64,000 nucleotides of DNA from Streptomyces sp. NRRL F-5135 (GCF_000719775.1 NZ_JOHR01000025.1:1-64000); one strand, 5' to 3'; positions 41,388-50,451 are shown, counted from the stretch's first letter. Notes: generated by a model not told the origin, from the letters alone. Program-made: numbers and translations.

Positions 41388-42509
41388 TCACTCGGGGCCC
41401 GGCAGGCCCACCAGGGCGGACAGGGTCTCCTTGTGGCGGCCCGGGGAACCGAGCGCCAGTTCGTCGGACTTGGCGCGCTTGAGCGCCAGATGAGCCGGAT
41501 GCTCCCAGGTCATCCCGATGCCTCCGAGCAGCTGCACGCATTCCTCGGCCGCGTGCACCGCGACCCGGCCGCAGTACGCCTGGGCCAGGGCCACCGCGAG
41601 CGGTGCCTCCGGGCTGCCGGCGGCGAGGGCGTCGGCGGCGTTGCGGGCGGCGGCCCGGGCGGAGACCACCTCCAGCCAGAGCTGTGCCATCCGGTGCTTG
41701 AGCGCCTGGAAGGAGCCGACGGGGCGGTTGAACTGGTGCCGGGCGCGGGTGTGCCGGACCGTCTCCTCCAGGCACCACTCGGCCAGGCCGAGCTGTTCGG
41801 AGGCGAGCAGTCCGGCGCCGGCCAGCAGTCCGCGCCGTACGGCGGCCTCCGCCACGGGCGGTGCGGCGATCCGCAGGCCCGCCGGCTCCTCGACGGTGAC
41901 GTCGGCGAGCGGCCGGGTCAGGTCGAGCGGCGTCAGCGGGTCCACGGTGACCCCGGGCGACGCGGTCTCGACCGCGTACAGCCCGTCCTCCCTCAGAACC
42001 AGCAGCACGTCGGCGCGTACGGCGTCGGCCACCCCGGTCACGCCGGGGCCGCCCACCGGCAGCTTCGCGTCCGGAGCCGTGGTGAGCGGCAGGGCGAGCA
42101 CGGCGACCCGGTGGCCGGTGGCGAGCGCCGTGAGCAGGCCCGCGATGTCCGTGTGCGCCGCGTTCCCCGGGTCGCAGCCCAGCAGCGTCTCGGTCGCCAC
42201 CACGGAACTGGTCAGGTACGGCGCGGCCGTGACGCCACGCCCCAGCTCCTCCAGGACGACCGCGGCCTCGCGGTGACTCGCCCCCTGGCCACCGAGCTCT
42301 TGCGGAACGAGCAGCCCCGCCGCGCCGATGCCGGCGGCGAGCGAGGTCCACAGCCCGGTGTCGTAGGGGTCGCCGGACTCGGCGCGGGCGAGCGCCGCGG
42401 ACACGTCGGCGCGGTCGGTGAGCAAGGACCGTACCGCCGCGCGCAGATCGTCCTCGGTGTCGGAGTAGAGCAGGTCGGGCGAGGCGTCGGCGGGTGGGCG
42501 CGCGCTCAT
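41388..42509 (-). CDS. Acyl-CoA dehydrogenase, second subunit-type
   Basis: 373 aa from the ATG at 42509, which overlaps the stop of the other acyl-CoA dehydrogenase gene (ATGA). It has the flavoprotein layout: helical N-domain, LLVPQELGGQGASHREAAVVLEELGRG, middle beta domain, then ARHQFNRPVGSFQALKHRMAQLW and ECVQLLGGIGMTWEHPAHLALKRAK. The FAD-contacting middle loops are reduced compared with its partner. Pairs of unequal acyl-CoA dehydrogenases in actinobacteria often form alpha2beta2 enzymes acting on steroid-type or other bulky acyl-CoAs; that is the likely arrangement here. Confidence 0.9.
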   Translation of the reverse strand: MSARPPADASPDLLYSDTEDDLRAAVRSLLTDRADVSAALARAESGDPYDTGLWTSLAAGIGAAGLLVPQELGGQGASHREAAVVLEELGRGVTAAPYLTSSVVATETLLGCDPGNAAHTDIAGLLTALATGHRVAVLALPLTTAPDAKLPVGGPGVTGVADAVRADVLLVLREDGLYAVETASPGVTVDPLTPLDLTRPLADVTVEEPAGLRIAAPPVAEAAVRRGLLAGAGLLASEQLGLAEWCLEETVRHTRARHQFNRPVGSFQALKHRMAQLWLEVVSARAAARNAADALAAGSPEAPLAVALAQAYCGRVAVHAAEECVQLLGGIGMTWEHPAHLALKRAKSDELALGSPGRHKETLSALVGLPGPE

Positions 42510-43699
42510 CGGGCCAGGTCCTTCCATGCGACGTCCTTGTCGGTGCGGGGCTCGGCGGGCAGCCCGAGGACGCGTTCCGCGACGATGTTGAGCAGTACCT
42601 CGCTGGTTCCGCCCTCGATGGAATTGCCCTTCGCGCGCAGATATCGGTAGCCGGCGTCGCGTCCGGTGAAGTCGACCAGCTCCGGCCTGCGCAGGGTCCA
42701 GTCGGAGTACAACAGGCCCTCCTCGCCGAGGAGTTCCACCTCCAGGCCGCTGATCTCCTGGTTGAGCCGGGCGAAGGCGAGCTTGATCCCGCTGCCTTCG
42801 GGGCCGGGCTGTCCCTGGGCGAGCCGCTGGCGCAGCCGCTCCCCGGTGAGCCGGGTGACCTCGGCCTCCACCCAGAGCGTGAGCAGCCGCCCGTGCAGGT
42901 CGCGCGTGCGCAGCTCGGGCCGCTCCCGCCAGGCGCGGGCGACCGGGCCGATCATGCCGCCCTCGCGCGGCAGCCGGGCGCCGCCGATGGAGACGCGCTC
43001 GTTCATCAGCGTGGTTTGCGCGATCTTCCAGCCCTCGCCGATCTCCCCGAGACGGTGTGCGTCGGGGATGCGGACGTCGGTGAGGAAGACCTCGTTGAAC
43101 TCGGCCTCGCCGGTGATCTGGCGCAGCGGCCGTACCTCCACGCCCGGATCGGTCATGTCGCACAGGAAGTAGCTGATGCCCCGGTGCTTGGGCACGTCGG
43201 GGTCGGTACGGGCGATGAGGATGGCCCAGCGGGCGAGATGCGCGCTGGAGGTCCACACCTTCTGTCCGTTCACGATCCAGTCGCCGGAGGACTCGTCGCG
43301 GACGGCGCGGGTGGCGAGCGCGGCGAGGTCGGAGCCGGCCCCCGGCTCGCTGAACAGCTGGCACCACACCTCCTCGCCGGTCCACAGGGGCCGCAGGAAG
43401 CGCTCCTTCTGCTCCGGCGTGCCGAAGCGCAGGATGGTCGGCGCCGCCATGCCGAGGCCGATCCCGATCCGGCGCGGGTCGTTGTCGGGCGCGCCCGCGG
43501 CGGCGAGTTCGGCGTCCACGACCGCCTGGAGGGAGCGCGGCGCGTCCAGTCCGCCGAGTCCCGGGGGGTAGTGCACCCAGGCCAGACCGGCGTCGAAGCG
43601 GGCCTTGAGGAAGTCGTCGCGGTCCGTCGTGGCCGGCGGATGGTCCGCGAGCAGCCGGCGGACACGGGAGCGCAGCCCGGCGCCGTCGAGCGCGGTCAT
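42506..43699 (-). CDS. Acyl-CoA dehydrogenase, first subunit-type
   Basis: 397 aa from the ATG at 43699, overlapping the stop of the quinone-reductase gene. WCQLFSEPGAGSDLAAL and GDWIVNGQKVWTSSAHLARWAILIART are the FAD/substrate loops of the family, and NSIEGGTSEVLLNIVAERVLGLP closes the protein. It should oxidise an acyl-CoA to the 2,3-enoyl-CoA and pass electrons via ETF. It is translated with the downstream partner and the upstream reductase. Confidence 0.92.
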   Translation of the reverse strand: MTALDGAGLRSRVRRLLADHPPATTDRDDFLKARFDAGLAWVHYPPGLGGLDAPRSLQAVVDAELAAAGAPDNDPRRIGIGLGMAAPTILRFGTPEQKERFLRPLWTGEEVWCQLFSEPGAGSDLAALATRAVRDESSGDWIVNGQKVWTSSAHLARWAILIARTDPDVPKHRGISYFLCDMTDPGVEVRPLRQITGEAEFNEVFLTDVRIPDAHRLGEIGEGWKIAQTTLMNERVSIGGARLPREGGMIGPVARAWRERPELRTRDLHGRLLTLWVEAEVTRLTGERLRQRLAQGQPGPEGSGIKLAFARLNQEISGLEVELLGEEGLLYSDWTLRRPELVDFTGRDAGYRYLRAKGNSIEGGTSEVLLNIVAERVLGLPAEPRTDKDVAWKDLAR

Positions 43700-44664
43700 C
43701 GGGGATCGGCCCCCGGCAGGACCACCACGCGTCCGGTGGTGGTGCCGTCGGCCACGCGCTGCACGGCGTCGGCCGCGCCCTTCATCGGGACGCGTTCGCT
43801 GATGAGCGGCTTGACCGCGCCCCGGGCCGCGAGCGCGGTGAGTTCCTCGTGGCAGCGCGCCACGTCCGCCGGGCGCCGGGTGGCGTACAGGCCCCAGTGC
43901 AGGCCCAGGATCGCGTAGTTCTTCATGAGCGCGTGGTTGAGGGCGGGGGCGGGGATCGTGCCGCTCGCGAAGCCCACGACCACGATGCGGCCCTCGAAGG
44001 CGACGCACTTGGCGGACTTGGCGTAGGCGTCGCCGCCGACCGGGTCGTAGACGACGTCCGCGCCCCGGCCGCCGGTGGCTTCCCTGACGGCGGCGGGGAT
44101 GTCGTCGCTGCGCCGGTCGATCACCACGTCACAGCCCAGTTCGTAGGCGGTACGGGCCTTGTTCTGGCCGCCGACGACACCGATGACCCGTGCCCCGGCG
44201 GCCTTGCCGAGCTGCACGGCGGCGCTGCCGACGCCGCCGGCCGCCGCGTGCACGAGCAGCGTCTCGCCGGGCTGGACGCGGGCCCGTCGGTGCAGGGCGA
44301 ACCAGCCGGTCTGGTAGCCGATGTGCAGGGCCGCCGCCTCGGCGTCGTCGAGCGCGTCGGGGGCCGGCAGCACGGCCGACGCGTCGGCGAGGGCGTACTC
44401 GGACAGGCCGCCGTGCGGGAGCGCGCAGGTGGCCACCACCCTGCGGCCGTCCGCCGTCTCACCGCAGACCTCCACGCCCGGCGTGAACGGCAGCGGCGGC
44501 CTGACCTGGTACTGGCCCCGGCAGAGCAGGGCGTCGGGGAAGTTGACGTTCGCGGCCCTGACCAGCAGCCGGACCTGTCCCTCGGCGGGCGCCGGCCGCT
44601 CCACGTCCTCGAGCCGCATCACCTCGCCCGGTTCGCCGTTCCGGTGCACTCGCCATGCCTGCAT
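43696..44664 (-). CDS. NADPH:quinone oxidoreductase family protein (zinc-free medium-chain)
   Basis: 322 aa. The sequence starts QAWRVHRNGEPGEVMRLEDVERP, with VNFPDALLCRGQYQVRPPLPFTPGVEVCG, NADPH loop HAAAGGVGSAAVQLGKAAGA and VVYDPVGGDAYAKSAKC. The zinc-ligand Cys cluster is absent, so it is a quinone/enone reductase-type enzyme. It is first of a three-gene operon with two acyl-CoA dehydrogenases and may reduce an enoyl or quinone intermediate. The operator at 44709 is 44 bp upstream of the start. Confidence 0.92.
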   Translation of the reverse strand: MQAWRVHRNGEPGEVMRLEDVERPAPAEGQVRLLVRAANVNFPDALLCRGQYQVRPPLPFTPGVEVCGETADGRRVVATCALPHGGLSEYALADASAVLPAPDALDDAEAAALHIGYQTGWFALHRRARVQPGETLLVHAAAGGVGSAAVQLGKAAGARVIGVVGGQNKARTAYELGCDVVIDRRSDDIPAAVREATGGRGADVVYDPVGGDAYAKSAKCVAFEGRIVVVGFASGTIPAPALNHALMKNYAILGLHWGLYATRRPADVARCHEELTALAARGAVKPLISERVPMKGAADAVQRVADGTTTGRVVVLPGADPR

Positions 44665-44708
44665 CTGGGGGCCTCCACACCACGTCGATCGGTACCGGTG
44701 TGGATACT

Positions 44709-44720
44709 AAGCGGTCGCTT
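44709..44720 (-). promoter_or_regulatory. Inverted repeat AAGCGGTCGCTT, TetR-type operator candidate
   Basis: AAGCG and CGCTT flank a GT spacer, 44 bp before the start of the acyl-CoA dehydrogenase operon. Short AAGCG-N2-CGCTT palindromes are typical of TetR-family regulators of fatty-acid genes. No TetR gene is present nearby. Confidence 0.5.
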
Positions 44721-44774
44721 GCCGCGCGGGGAACAGCTCTACCCACCCCTCCACCCCTGTGGTCGCCCGTGTCC

Positions 44775-45098
44775 CTACCGCTCGTCCCGTACGCCCGGGG
44801 CCACCGGCTCCGCCCCTCGTGAGGCGGCCGGACCGGGCGCGTTCGGCTCGGGCGCGGGGGACTCGGGAGCGGTCCGCTCCGACGTGGCCGGCTCCGGCCC
44901 GGTGCGGCGCAGATAGGTCTCGGCCTGCCAGATCGCCTCACGCGCCGTGCGCTGCCCCATCAGCACACAGAGGGTGTACGCCACGTCCTCGAACCGTCTG
45001 CGCGTGGGCTCGTCCAGCGGGTCGGCGAGCACCAGTCGCTCCCAGGACCGGTAGCGGCCCAGCAGATCGGCGACCAGGTGTCTGTCCGGTAGCAGCAT
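44775..45098 (-). CDS. DUF5133 family protein
   Basis: 107 aa from the ATG at 45098. MLLPDRHLVADLLGRYRSWERLVLADPLDEPTRRRFEDVAYTLCVLMGQRTAREAIWQAETYL is a complete DUF5133 domain, a Streptomyces-specific helical family often encoded near secondary-metabolite or regulatory genes, role unknown. The last 40 residues are a Pro/Ala/Glu-rich tail. It is monocistronic. Confidence 0.85.
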   Translation of the reverse strand: MLLPDRHLVADLLGRYRSWERLVLADPLDEPTRRRFEDVAYTLCVLMGQRTAREAIWQAETYLRRTGPEPATSERTAPESPAPEPNAPGPAASRGAEPVAPGVRDER

Positions 45099-45290
45099 GT
45101 GCACCACTTCCCGACTCGTCTCCGCTCGCACACCCGGGTCTCACGGGCCCGGGTCGCGAGGACGGCGTGTCCGGGGACCGGTGGGGCGCCGTGGGCGGCG
45201 AGCCGTCGCGGACAGCGTGACGCCAGTCCCCCACCAGGCATTGTCGCTCCGCTCCCCCGTCGCCGCATCCGCACGCCGCGGACGGCCGTA

Positions 45291-45339
45291 CGCGTACGAC
45301 GGCGCCGCGCGCGACCGTGGTGCCGGGCCGTCGTACGCG
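45291..45339 (-). terminator. Hairpin downstream of the S33 peptidase gene
   Basis: CGCGTACGACGGC and GCCGTCGTACGCG pair perfectly (13 bp) around a 23-nt loop, 15-64 bp beyond the stop at 45355. The 45099-45354 gap holds no gene. Confidence 0.55.
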
Positions 45340-45354
45340 TCCGGTCCGCGGACG

Positions 45355-46653
45355 TCAGTCCTCTCCCCTGGCCAGGGCCAGCAGCCGGTCCAGAACGCGC
45401 GGGCCGCCCGCCCGCACCCCATCGTGCTCGAACTCGTCCGTCACCCAGGTGCGCAGTCCCCGGATCGCCCGCGCGGTGCGCAGGGAGTGCTCGGTGTCGA
45501 CATACATGTCGTCGTGGTAGACGGCCGCCGCGACCGGCACCTCGTTGGCGGCGAGGCGGGCCGCGTCGTACAGCGGTGCCCAGTCGGTACGAGCGGCCAG
45601 CAGGTCCGCGGTCTCGCGCAGCGGGCGCAGGGCCGGGTCGGTCTCGAAGTGCCAGGGGTGGACGCTCTCGCCGGTGAAGTACAGCGGTGCCTCGCCGGCC
45701 AGCGTCTTGGCCGCGTCGAACCGGGCGAACTCGCCGCGGATCCGCTCGGCGGCCCACTGGGTGGGCCGCGCGTCCTGGGCGTAGATCGCCTCGTGGAGCA
45801 CGGCGTACAGCGGATGGCCCGCGTACGACAGCGCCGCCGCCACCCCCTCCTGGAAGGCGTCCGAGAGCGCGGGGCCGCCCGGGGTCCGTACGAAGGCGTT
45901 CTCCAGCAGGTAGTGCAGCTGGTGGCTGCCGTCACCGCCGCCGAGCATGATCCCCAGGGACTGGAACGCCTCGGGCGTGAGGACGTACCCGCCGGCCAGC
46001 ACGGTGCGGTGGTCCGTCAGGTGCTCGGCGATCCGCCGGGCCCGCGCGATGTCCTGCGGGTAGCGCGCGTAGTGGGCCTCCACCTTGCGCGCTATGCGCG
46101 GATAGGCGGCGCGGTAGACCTCGTCGGCCGTGGCGTCCAGCGAGGGAAGTCCGCCGGTGATCAGCACGGTCTCCAGGCCCTCGGGCGCGGTGGAGAGGTA
46201 GCGGGTGGCGCAGAAGCCGCCGAAGCTCTGGCCGAGCACGGTCCAGGGCGCCCCGCCGGTCAGCCGGGGGCGGATGCTCTCGCAGTCGCGCACGATCGAG
46301 TCGGCGCGGAAGTGCGCGAGGTAGTCGGCCTGTTCGCGCGGGCCGCCGCGGTGCGGGAGGGTCTGCCGGTCCGCCGGGGTGGACAGGCCGGTGCCGCGCT
46401 GGTCGAGCAGCAGCACGCGGAACTCCTGCAACGCGCGGCCCAGCCAGGCCTGCCGGCCGATGAAGCGGCGGGCGCCGAAGCCGGGCCCGCCCTCCAGGTA
46501 CACCAGCCAGGGCAGCCGGGCGTCCGCCTTGGCACTGGCGACGACCTCGCGCGCGTACAACTCGATGTGCTCACCGGTCGGGTCGTCGTGGTCCAGCGGC
46601 ACCTCGAAGTAGTGGTCGGTGAGGACGACGCCGGGCTGGCGGTAGCTGGTCAA
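45355..46653 (-). CDS. S33-family alpha/beta hydrolase, prolyl aminopeptidase-like
   Basis: 432 aa from a TTG at 46653 with AGGAG 5 nt upstream; no ATG/GTG gives a better start. Family marks: LEGGPGFGARRF (oxyanion region), LLLDQRGTGLSTPA, nucleophile elbow VLGQSFGGFCATRYL, and a C-terminal VYHDDMYVDTEHS with Asp/His for the triad. The length is that of the larger proline iminopeptidase subgroup. No signal peptide, so it should remove N-terminal residues (often Pro) from peptides in the cytosol. It is divergent from the ABC ATPase gene. Confidence 0.9.
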   Translation of the reverse strand: MTSYRQPGVVLTDHYFEVPLDHDDPTGEHIELYAREVVASAKADARLPWLVYLEGGPGFGARRFIGRQAWLGRALQEFRVLLLDQRGTGLSTPADRQTLPHRGGPREQADYLAHFRADSIVRDCESIRPRLTGGAPWTVLGQSFGGFCATRYLSTAPEGLETVLITGGLPSLDATADEVYRAAYPRIARKVEAHYARYPQDIARARRIAEHLTDHRTVLAGGYVLTPEAFQSLGIMLGGGDGSHQLHYLLENAFVRTPGGPALSDAFQEGVAAALSYAGHPLYAVLHEAIYAQDARPTQWAAERIRGEFARFDAAKTLAGEAPLYFTGESVHPWHFETDPALRPLRETADLLAARTDWAPLYDAARLAANEVPVAAAVYHDDMYVDTEHSLRTARAIRGLRTWVTDEFEHDGVRAGGPRVLDRLLALARGED

Positions 46654-46826
46654 TGCTGCTCCTGTTCTGGTCCGCCCCGGTGGGGGCGCCGGCACCCGGA
46701 CAGTTCAGCACACGGGGGCGGGCCGGCGGCACCCCGCCCTGTCCGTACGGCGCCCGGCCGCCGGACGCGTGACTCGGACGGTCCCGCCCGTGTGCGCGGC
46801 ACCGGGGCCGCTCCTAGCGTGAGGCC

Positions 46827-47990
46827 ATGATCCGGTTCGAGCAGGTCGGCAAGGTCTACCCGGACGGGACGACGGCCGTGCGGGACCTGTCGTTCGAGGT
46901 GGCCGAGGGCGAGCTGGTGACGCTGGTGGGCCCGTCCGGCTGCGGCAAGACGACCACGATGATGATGGTGAACCGGCTGATCGAGCCCACCTCCGGGCGC
47001 GTCCTCGTCGCGGGCCGCGACGTCCGCGGGGCCGATCCCGTCCTGCTGCGCCGCGGCATCGGCTATGTCGTCCAGCAGGGCGGGCTGTTCCCGCACCGGA
47101 CGGTGCTGGACAACACGGCGACCGTGCCCGCCCTCATCGGCTGGAAGCGCGCCAGGGCCCGGGCCCGCGCCGCCGAACTGCTCGACCTCGTGGGGCTCGA
47201 TCCGGCGGTGTACGGGCCGCGGTACCCGGCGCAGCTGTCCGGCGGGCAGCGCCAGCGGGTGGGGGTGGCGCGCGCCCTGGCAGCCGATCCGCCGGTGCTG
47301 CTGATGGACGAGCCGTTCGGCGCGGTGGACCCGGTGGTGCGTGAGCGGCTGCAGAACGAGTTCCTGCGGCTCCAGGCGACGGTGCGCAAGACCGTGCTGC
47401 TGGTGACGCACGACATCGAGGAGGCGGTACGGATGGGTGACCGTATCGCCGTGTACGGCGAGGGACGCATCGAGCAGTACGACACGCCGGCGGTGGTGCT
47501 CGGCGCGCCCGCCACGCCGTACGTCGCCCGGTTCGTGGGGGCGGACCGGGGCCTGAAGCGGCTCTCGGTCACCGCAGTGGAACCGGTCGACCTGGAGGAA
47601 CCGCCGGTCGCCAGGACCGGCGAGCCCGCGCGGGAGGCGGCGGCGCGGATGCGCGCGGAGGGGGCCCGCTGGGCGGTGGTGCTCAGCGACAGCGGCGAAC
47701 TGCACGGGTGGGTCTCGGCGGACGCGCTGGCGGGGGCGGGCGAGCGGGGGCCGGTGGGGGGCCTCGCCCGGCGGATGGACGCGTGGGTGCCGCTCGGGTC
47801 GCCGCTGAAGCAGGCGTTCGGCGAGATGCTCCAGCAGGACGCGGGATGGGTGGCGGTGCTCGACGGGGCGCGCTTCCTCGGGGTGCTGACGCCGGCGAAG
47901 CTGCACGAGGCGCTGCGCCGCTCGGTCGACGCGGACGCCCGGGGCGTCGGGCGCGACGAGGTCGACTTCGACTCGGTGTCGGACGCGTAG
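46827..47990 (+). CDS. Quaternary-amine (glycine betaine/choline) ABC transporter ATPase with CBS region
   Basis: 387 aa. Walker A GPSGCGKTTTMMMV, Q-loop YVVQQGGLFPHRTV, signature LSGGQRQRVGVARAL, Walker B VLLMDEPFGAVDP. The C-terminal 130 residues (PAREAAARMRAEGARWAVVLSDSGELHGWVSADAL) look like tandem CBS domains, as in OpuA/OpuC/ProV ATPases that sense ionic strength. The matching permeases and binding protein are encoded at 49.5-51.8 kb on the other strand, separated by the esterase gene. A hairpin at 48048 ends the transcript. Confidence 0.92.
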   Translation: MIRFEQVGKVYPDGTTAVRDLSFEVAEGELVTLVGPSGCGKTTTMMMVNRLIEPTSGRVLVAGRDVRGADPVLLRRGIGYVVQQGGLFPHRTVLDNTATVPALIGWKRARARARAAELLDLVGLDPAVYGPRYPAQLSGGQRQRVGVARALAADPPVLLMDEPFGAVDPVVRERLQNEFLRLQATVRKTVLLVTHDIEEAVRMGDRIAVYGEGRIEQYDTPAVVLGAPATPYVARFVGADRGLKRLSVTAVEPVDLEEPPVARTGEPAREAAARMRAEGARWAVVLSDSGELHGWVSADALAGAGERGPVGGLARRMDAWVPLGSPLKQAFGEMLQQDAGWVAVLDGARFLGVLTPAKLHEALRRSVDADARGVGRDEVDFDSVSDA

Positions 47991-48047
47991 GCCCCCCTGG
48001 GCCGGGTCCGCGGATTGCGGCGGCCGGCCGGGGGCACCCGTAGTCCA

Positions 48048-48077
48048 GCGGGACCCGGCGCGGCGGCCGGGTCCCGC
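48048..48077 (+). terminator. Hairpin terminator after the ABC ATPase gene
   Basis: GCGGGACCCGGC and GCCGGGTCCCGC form a perfect 12-bp stem with a 6-nt loop, followed by TTCCT, 57 bp after the stop. Confidence 0.8.
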
Positions 48078-48204
48078 TTCCTCGCGCCCCCCTCGCCCCT
48101 GCGGGCCCACCACGGTCTTCTGCGCCCCCGCCGGGCGGTCGTACGGTGACATCCGCCCTGTGTTTTCCGGCGATCCGCTCTTCTTCCGACCGAGGTGGTC
48201 CCGC

Positions 48205-49176
48205 ATGGCCCTGTTCGACCTGCCCGTCGACGAACTCCGCGCGTACCGGAGCCGATCCGTGGAGCCGGAGGACTTCGACCAGTTCTGGGAAAAGACGCTC
48301 GCCGAGGCGCGCGGACACGACCTCGGCGCCCGGTTCGAGCGCGTGCCCACGGCGCTGCGGACGGTCGAGCTGTTCGACGTGACGTTCGCCGGGTTCGGCG
48401 GGCACCCCGTCAAGGGCTGGTTCGTCCTGCCCGCCGGCGCCCGGGAACCGCTGCCGGTGGTCGTCGAGTTCCTCGGCTACGGCGGCGGCCGCGGCCTGCC
48501 GCACACGCACCTGCTCTGGGCCTCGGCCGGCTTCGCGCACTTCGTGATGGACACGCGCGGACAGGGCGCGGGCTGGAACGGCGGGGACACCCCCGACCCG
48601 GTGGGCAGCGCGTCGTCCTTCCCCGGCTTCATGACCCGGGGCATCGAGGATCCGCACACCTACTACTACCGGCGGCTGTTCACCGACGCCGTGCGCGCCG
48701 TGGAGGCCGCCCGCTCCCATCCGCTCGTGGACGCCTCTCGCACGGCCGCGCTGGGCACCAGTCAGGGCGGCGGTATCACCCTCGCGGTGGGCGGTCTGGT
48801 GCCGGACCTGGCGGCCATAGCCCCGGACGTGCCGTTCCTGTGCGACTTCCCCCGGGCGACCGCGATCACGGACCGTCCCCCCTACCGGGAGATCGGCAAC
48901 TACCTCAAGACCTACCGCGGCAGGACGGAGACCGCCCTGCGCACGCTGAGCTACTTCGACGGCGTGCACTTCGCGGCGCGCGGCCTGGCTCCCGCGCTGT
49001 TCTCGACGGCTCTGGAGGACCTGACCTGCCCGCCCTCCACGGTTTTCGGCGCCTTCAACGCCTACCCGCACCAGGACAAGTCGATCGAGGTGTACGACTT
49101 CAACGATCACGAGGGCGGCGGACCGTTCCAGCAGGCCGTCCAACTGGACTGGCTGCCAGGGAGGTTGACCGCCTGA
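48205..49176 (+). CDS. CE7 acetylxylan esterase/cephalosporin-C deacetylase
   Basis: 323 aa, the usual CE7 length, from the ATG at 48205. ALFDLPVDELRAYRSRSVEPEDFDQFWEKTLAEA is the conserved N-terminal element. HFVMDTRGQGAG and nucleophile loop AALGTSQGGGITLA are diagnostic; Asp in TALEDLTCPPST and His in DFNDHEGGG complete the triad. No signal peptide, as normal for CE7, which deacetylates imported oligosaccharides in the cytosol. It sits between the two halves of the betaine system but fits the carbohydrate genes elsewhere in the window. Confidence 0.92.
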   Translation: MALFDLPVDELRAYRSRSVEPEDFDQFWEKTLAEARGHDLGARFERVPTALRTVELFDVTFAGFGGHPVKGWFVLPAGAREPLPVVVEFLGYGGGRGLPHTHLLWASAGFAHFVMDTRGQGAGWNGGDTPDPVGSASSFPGFMTRGIEDPHTYYYRRLFTDAVRAVEAARSHPLVDASRTAALGTSQGGGITLAVGGLVPDLAAIAPDVPFLCDFPRATAITDRPPYREIGNYLKTYRGRTETALRTLSYFDGVHFAARGLAPALFSTALEDLTCPPSTVFGAFNAYPHQDKSIEVYDFNDHEGGGPFQQAVQLDWLPGRLTA

Positions 49177-49216
49177 GCCCCCCGGGGCGGATCACCGTCG
49201 CGGCCGTGCACGGCAC

Positions 49217-49268
49217 TTGACCGGAGCGCCGCACCAACTCTAGGTTTCCGGCAGGGAAAGCGCTTGCT
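49217..49268 (+). promoter_or_regulatory. Promoter-like pair with AAGCGCTT palindrome but no downstream gene
   Basis: TTGACC (49217-49222) and TAGGTT (49241-49246), 18 bp apart, are followed by GAAAGCGCTTGC (49256-49267) containing the palindrome AAGCGCTT, a LacI-operator-like core. Reading on, the plus strand has no coding-like ORF before the convergent gene at 49492. This may be the promoter of a lost gene. The rest of the 49177-49491 gap shows nothing else. Confidence 0.4.
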
Positions 49269-49491
49269 ACCACGGAGCACCGTCTCCGGGAAGGCATGCC
49301 CGCCCCGGGGACGCCCGGCTGTGCGCCGTCACGGGACCTGACGGCCGCTCACGGCGCGACGCCCCCCGCACCCCGGCCCCGCCGCCGCCCGTCCGGGGCC
49401 GGCCGCGGGGCCGGTCACCACGGGCGCCTCCCCCTACCTCGTACGAGCGCCCGCGCGAAGCGCTCAGCCGGACGGAATCAGACGGACGGGA

Positions 49492-50451
49492 TCAGCCGGA
49501 CGGGATCAGCCTCTTGGCCTCCAGATAGCCCCTGGCGACGTCCTCGGGCAGCCGCCGCCACCCGTCCACCTCCTCGTTCATCCGGGCCAGGTCCCGGGTC
49601 GTCAGTTCGGTGTTGAGCCGCTCCAGTGCCCCGGTGACGCCCTTGCTCCCGGCGCGGGCCCGGTTGACGACGGGCACGATGTGATCGGCGTTCTGCAGAT
49701 GCCGGTCGTCCGCGAGGAGCACGAGGCCGAACTGGTCGAGCGTCGCGTCCGTGGTGGTGGTCAGGACCATCTGGTCCTGACCGTCCTGCACGGCCTTCTT
49801 GGCCGGGGTGGTGCCCACGCCCTTCGGATCGATCGCGGTGACGTGGATGCCGTACGTCTTTCGCAGGCCGGGCGCGCAGTAGGGCCGCCGTACGCATTCG
49901 TCGCCCGCGGCCAGCCGTACCGGCAGCCCCGAGCGGCCGAGGTCGCCGAGCGTCCTGAGCCGGTGCTCGCGCGCGTACGAGGCGGCGACGGCGAAGGCGT
50001 TCTGGTCGACCGCCCGGCCCGGCGGGAGGACGGTCAGTCCGCGCGGGGCGGCCAGCGCGCGCAGGGCCCGCATCGTGGTGGCCAGGTCCGGCGAGCCGAC
50101 GGGCGCGGCGTCGGGGCCGTGGGTCCTGGCGTTCAGCCAATCGGCGAAAGTCGCCGCGTACTCGGGCACGACGTCGATCCGGCCGCTCTCCAGAGCCGGC
50201 TCGTAGATCTCCCGGTTGGTGACGGACAGCAGGCGGGTGTGGTAGCCGGCCCGGTTCAGCAGGAGCGCGTACAGCTGGGCGAGGACATCGCTCTCGGTGA
50301 ATCCGGCCGAGCCGATCGTCAGATGTCCGCTGTCGCCGGGTGACCCGGTGATCTCGCCCCGGTTCTCCAGGGACGGGCCCGTGGCACAGGCGGCGCAGGC
50401 GAGCAGCAGGCACGCGACGACGGTACGGACCCGCGGTGGCCTCCCCCTCAC
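49492..50451 (-). CDS. Glycine betaine/choline-type ABC binding lipoprotein
   Basis: 319 aa from a GTG at 50451 overlapping the permease stop (GTGA). Signal with Cys-rich end VVACLLLACAACATG; the lipobox is probably CAAC. HLTIGSAGFTESDVLAQLYALLLNRAGYHTRLL, NREIYEPALESGRIDVVPEYAATFADWL and LDQFGLVLLADDRHLQ match OpuAC/ProX-like proteins. It binds quaternary amines outside the membrane and feeds the two permeases upstream. It is the last gene of the operon. Confidence 0.92.
   Translation of the reverse strand: MRGRPPRVRTVVACLLLACAACATGPSLENRGEITGSPGDSGHLTIGSAGFTESDVLAQLYALLLNRAGYHTRLLSVTNREIYEPALESGRIDVVPEYAATFADWLNARTHGPDAAPVGSPDLATTMRALRALAAPRGLTVLPPGRAVDQNAFAVAASYAREHRLRTLGDLGRSGLPVRLAAGDECVRRPYCAPGLRKTYGIHVTAIDPKGVGTTPAKKAVQDGQDQMVLTTTTDATLDQFGLVLLADDRHLQNADHIVPVVNRARAGSKGVTGALERLNTELTTRDLARMNEEVDGWRRLPEDVARGYLEAKRLIPSG

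Noticed and set aside
48160..48204. Upstream ATG for the CE7 esterase adding 15 residues
   Set aside because: The extension is not family-like; MALFDLPVDEL at 48205 is the conserved CE7 start.
49296..49616. Plus-strand ORF after the orphan promoter as its gene
   Set aside because: Pro/Arg/Ser-rich, overlaps the binding-protein gene in antisense and has no ribosome site.
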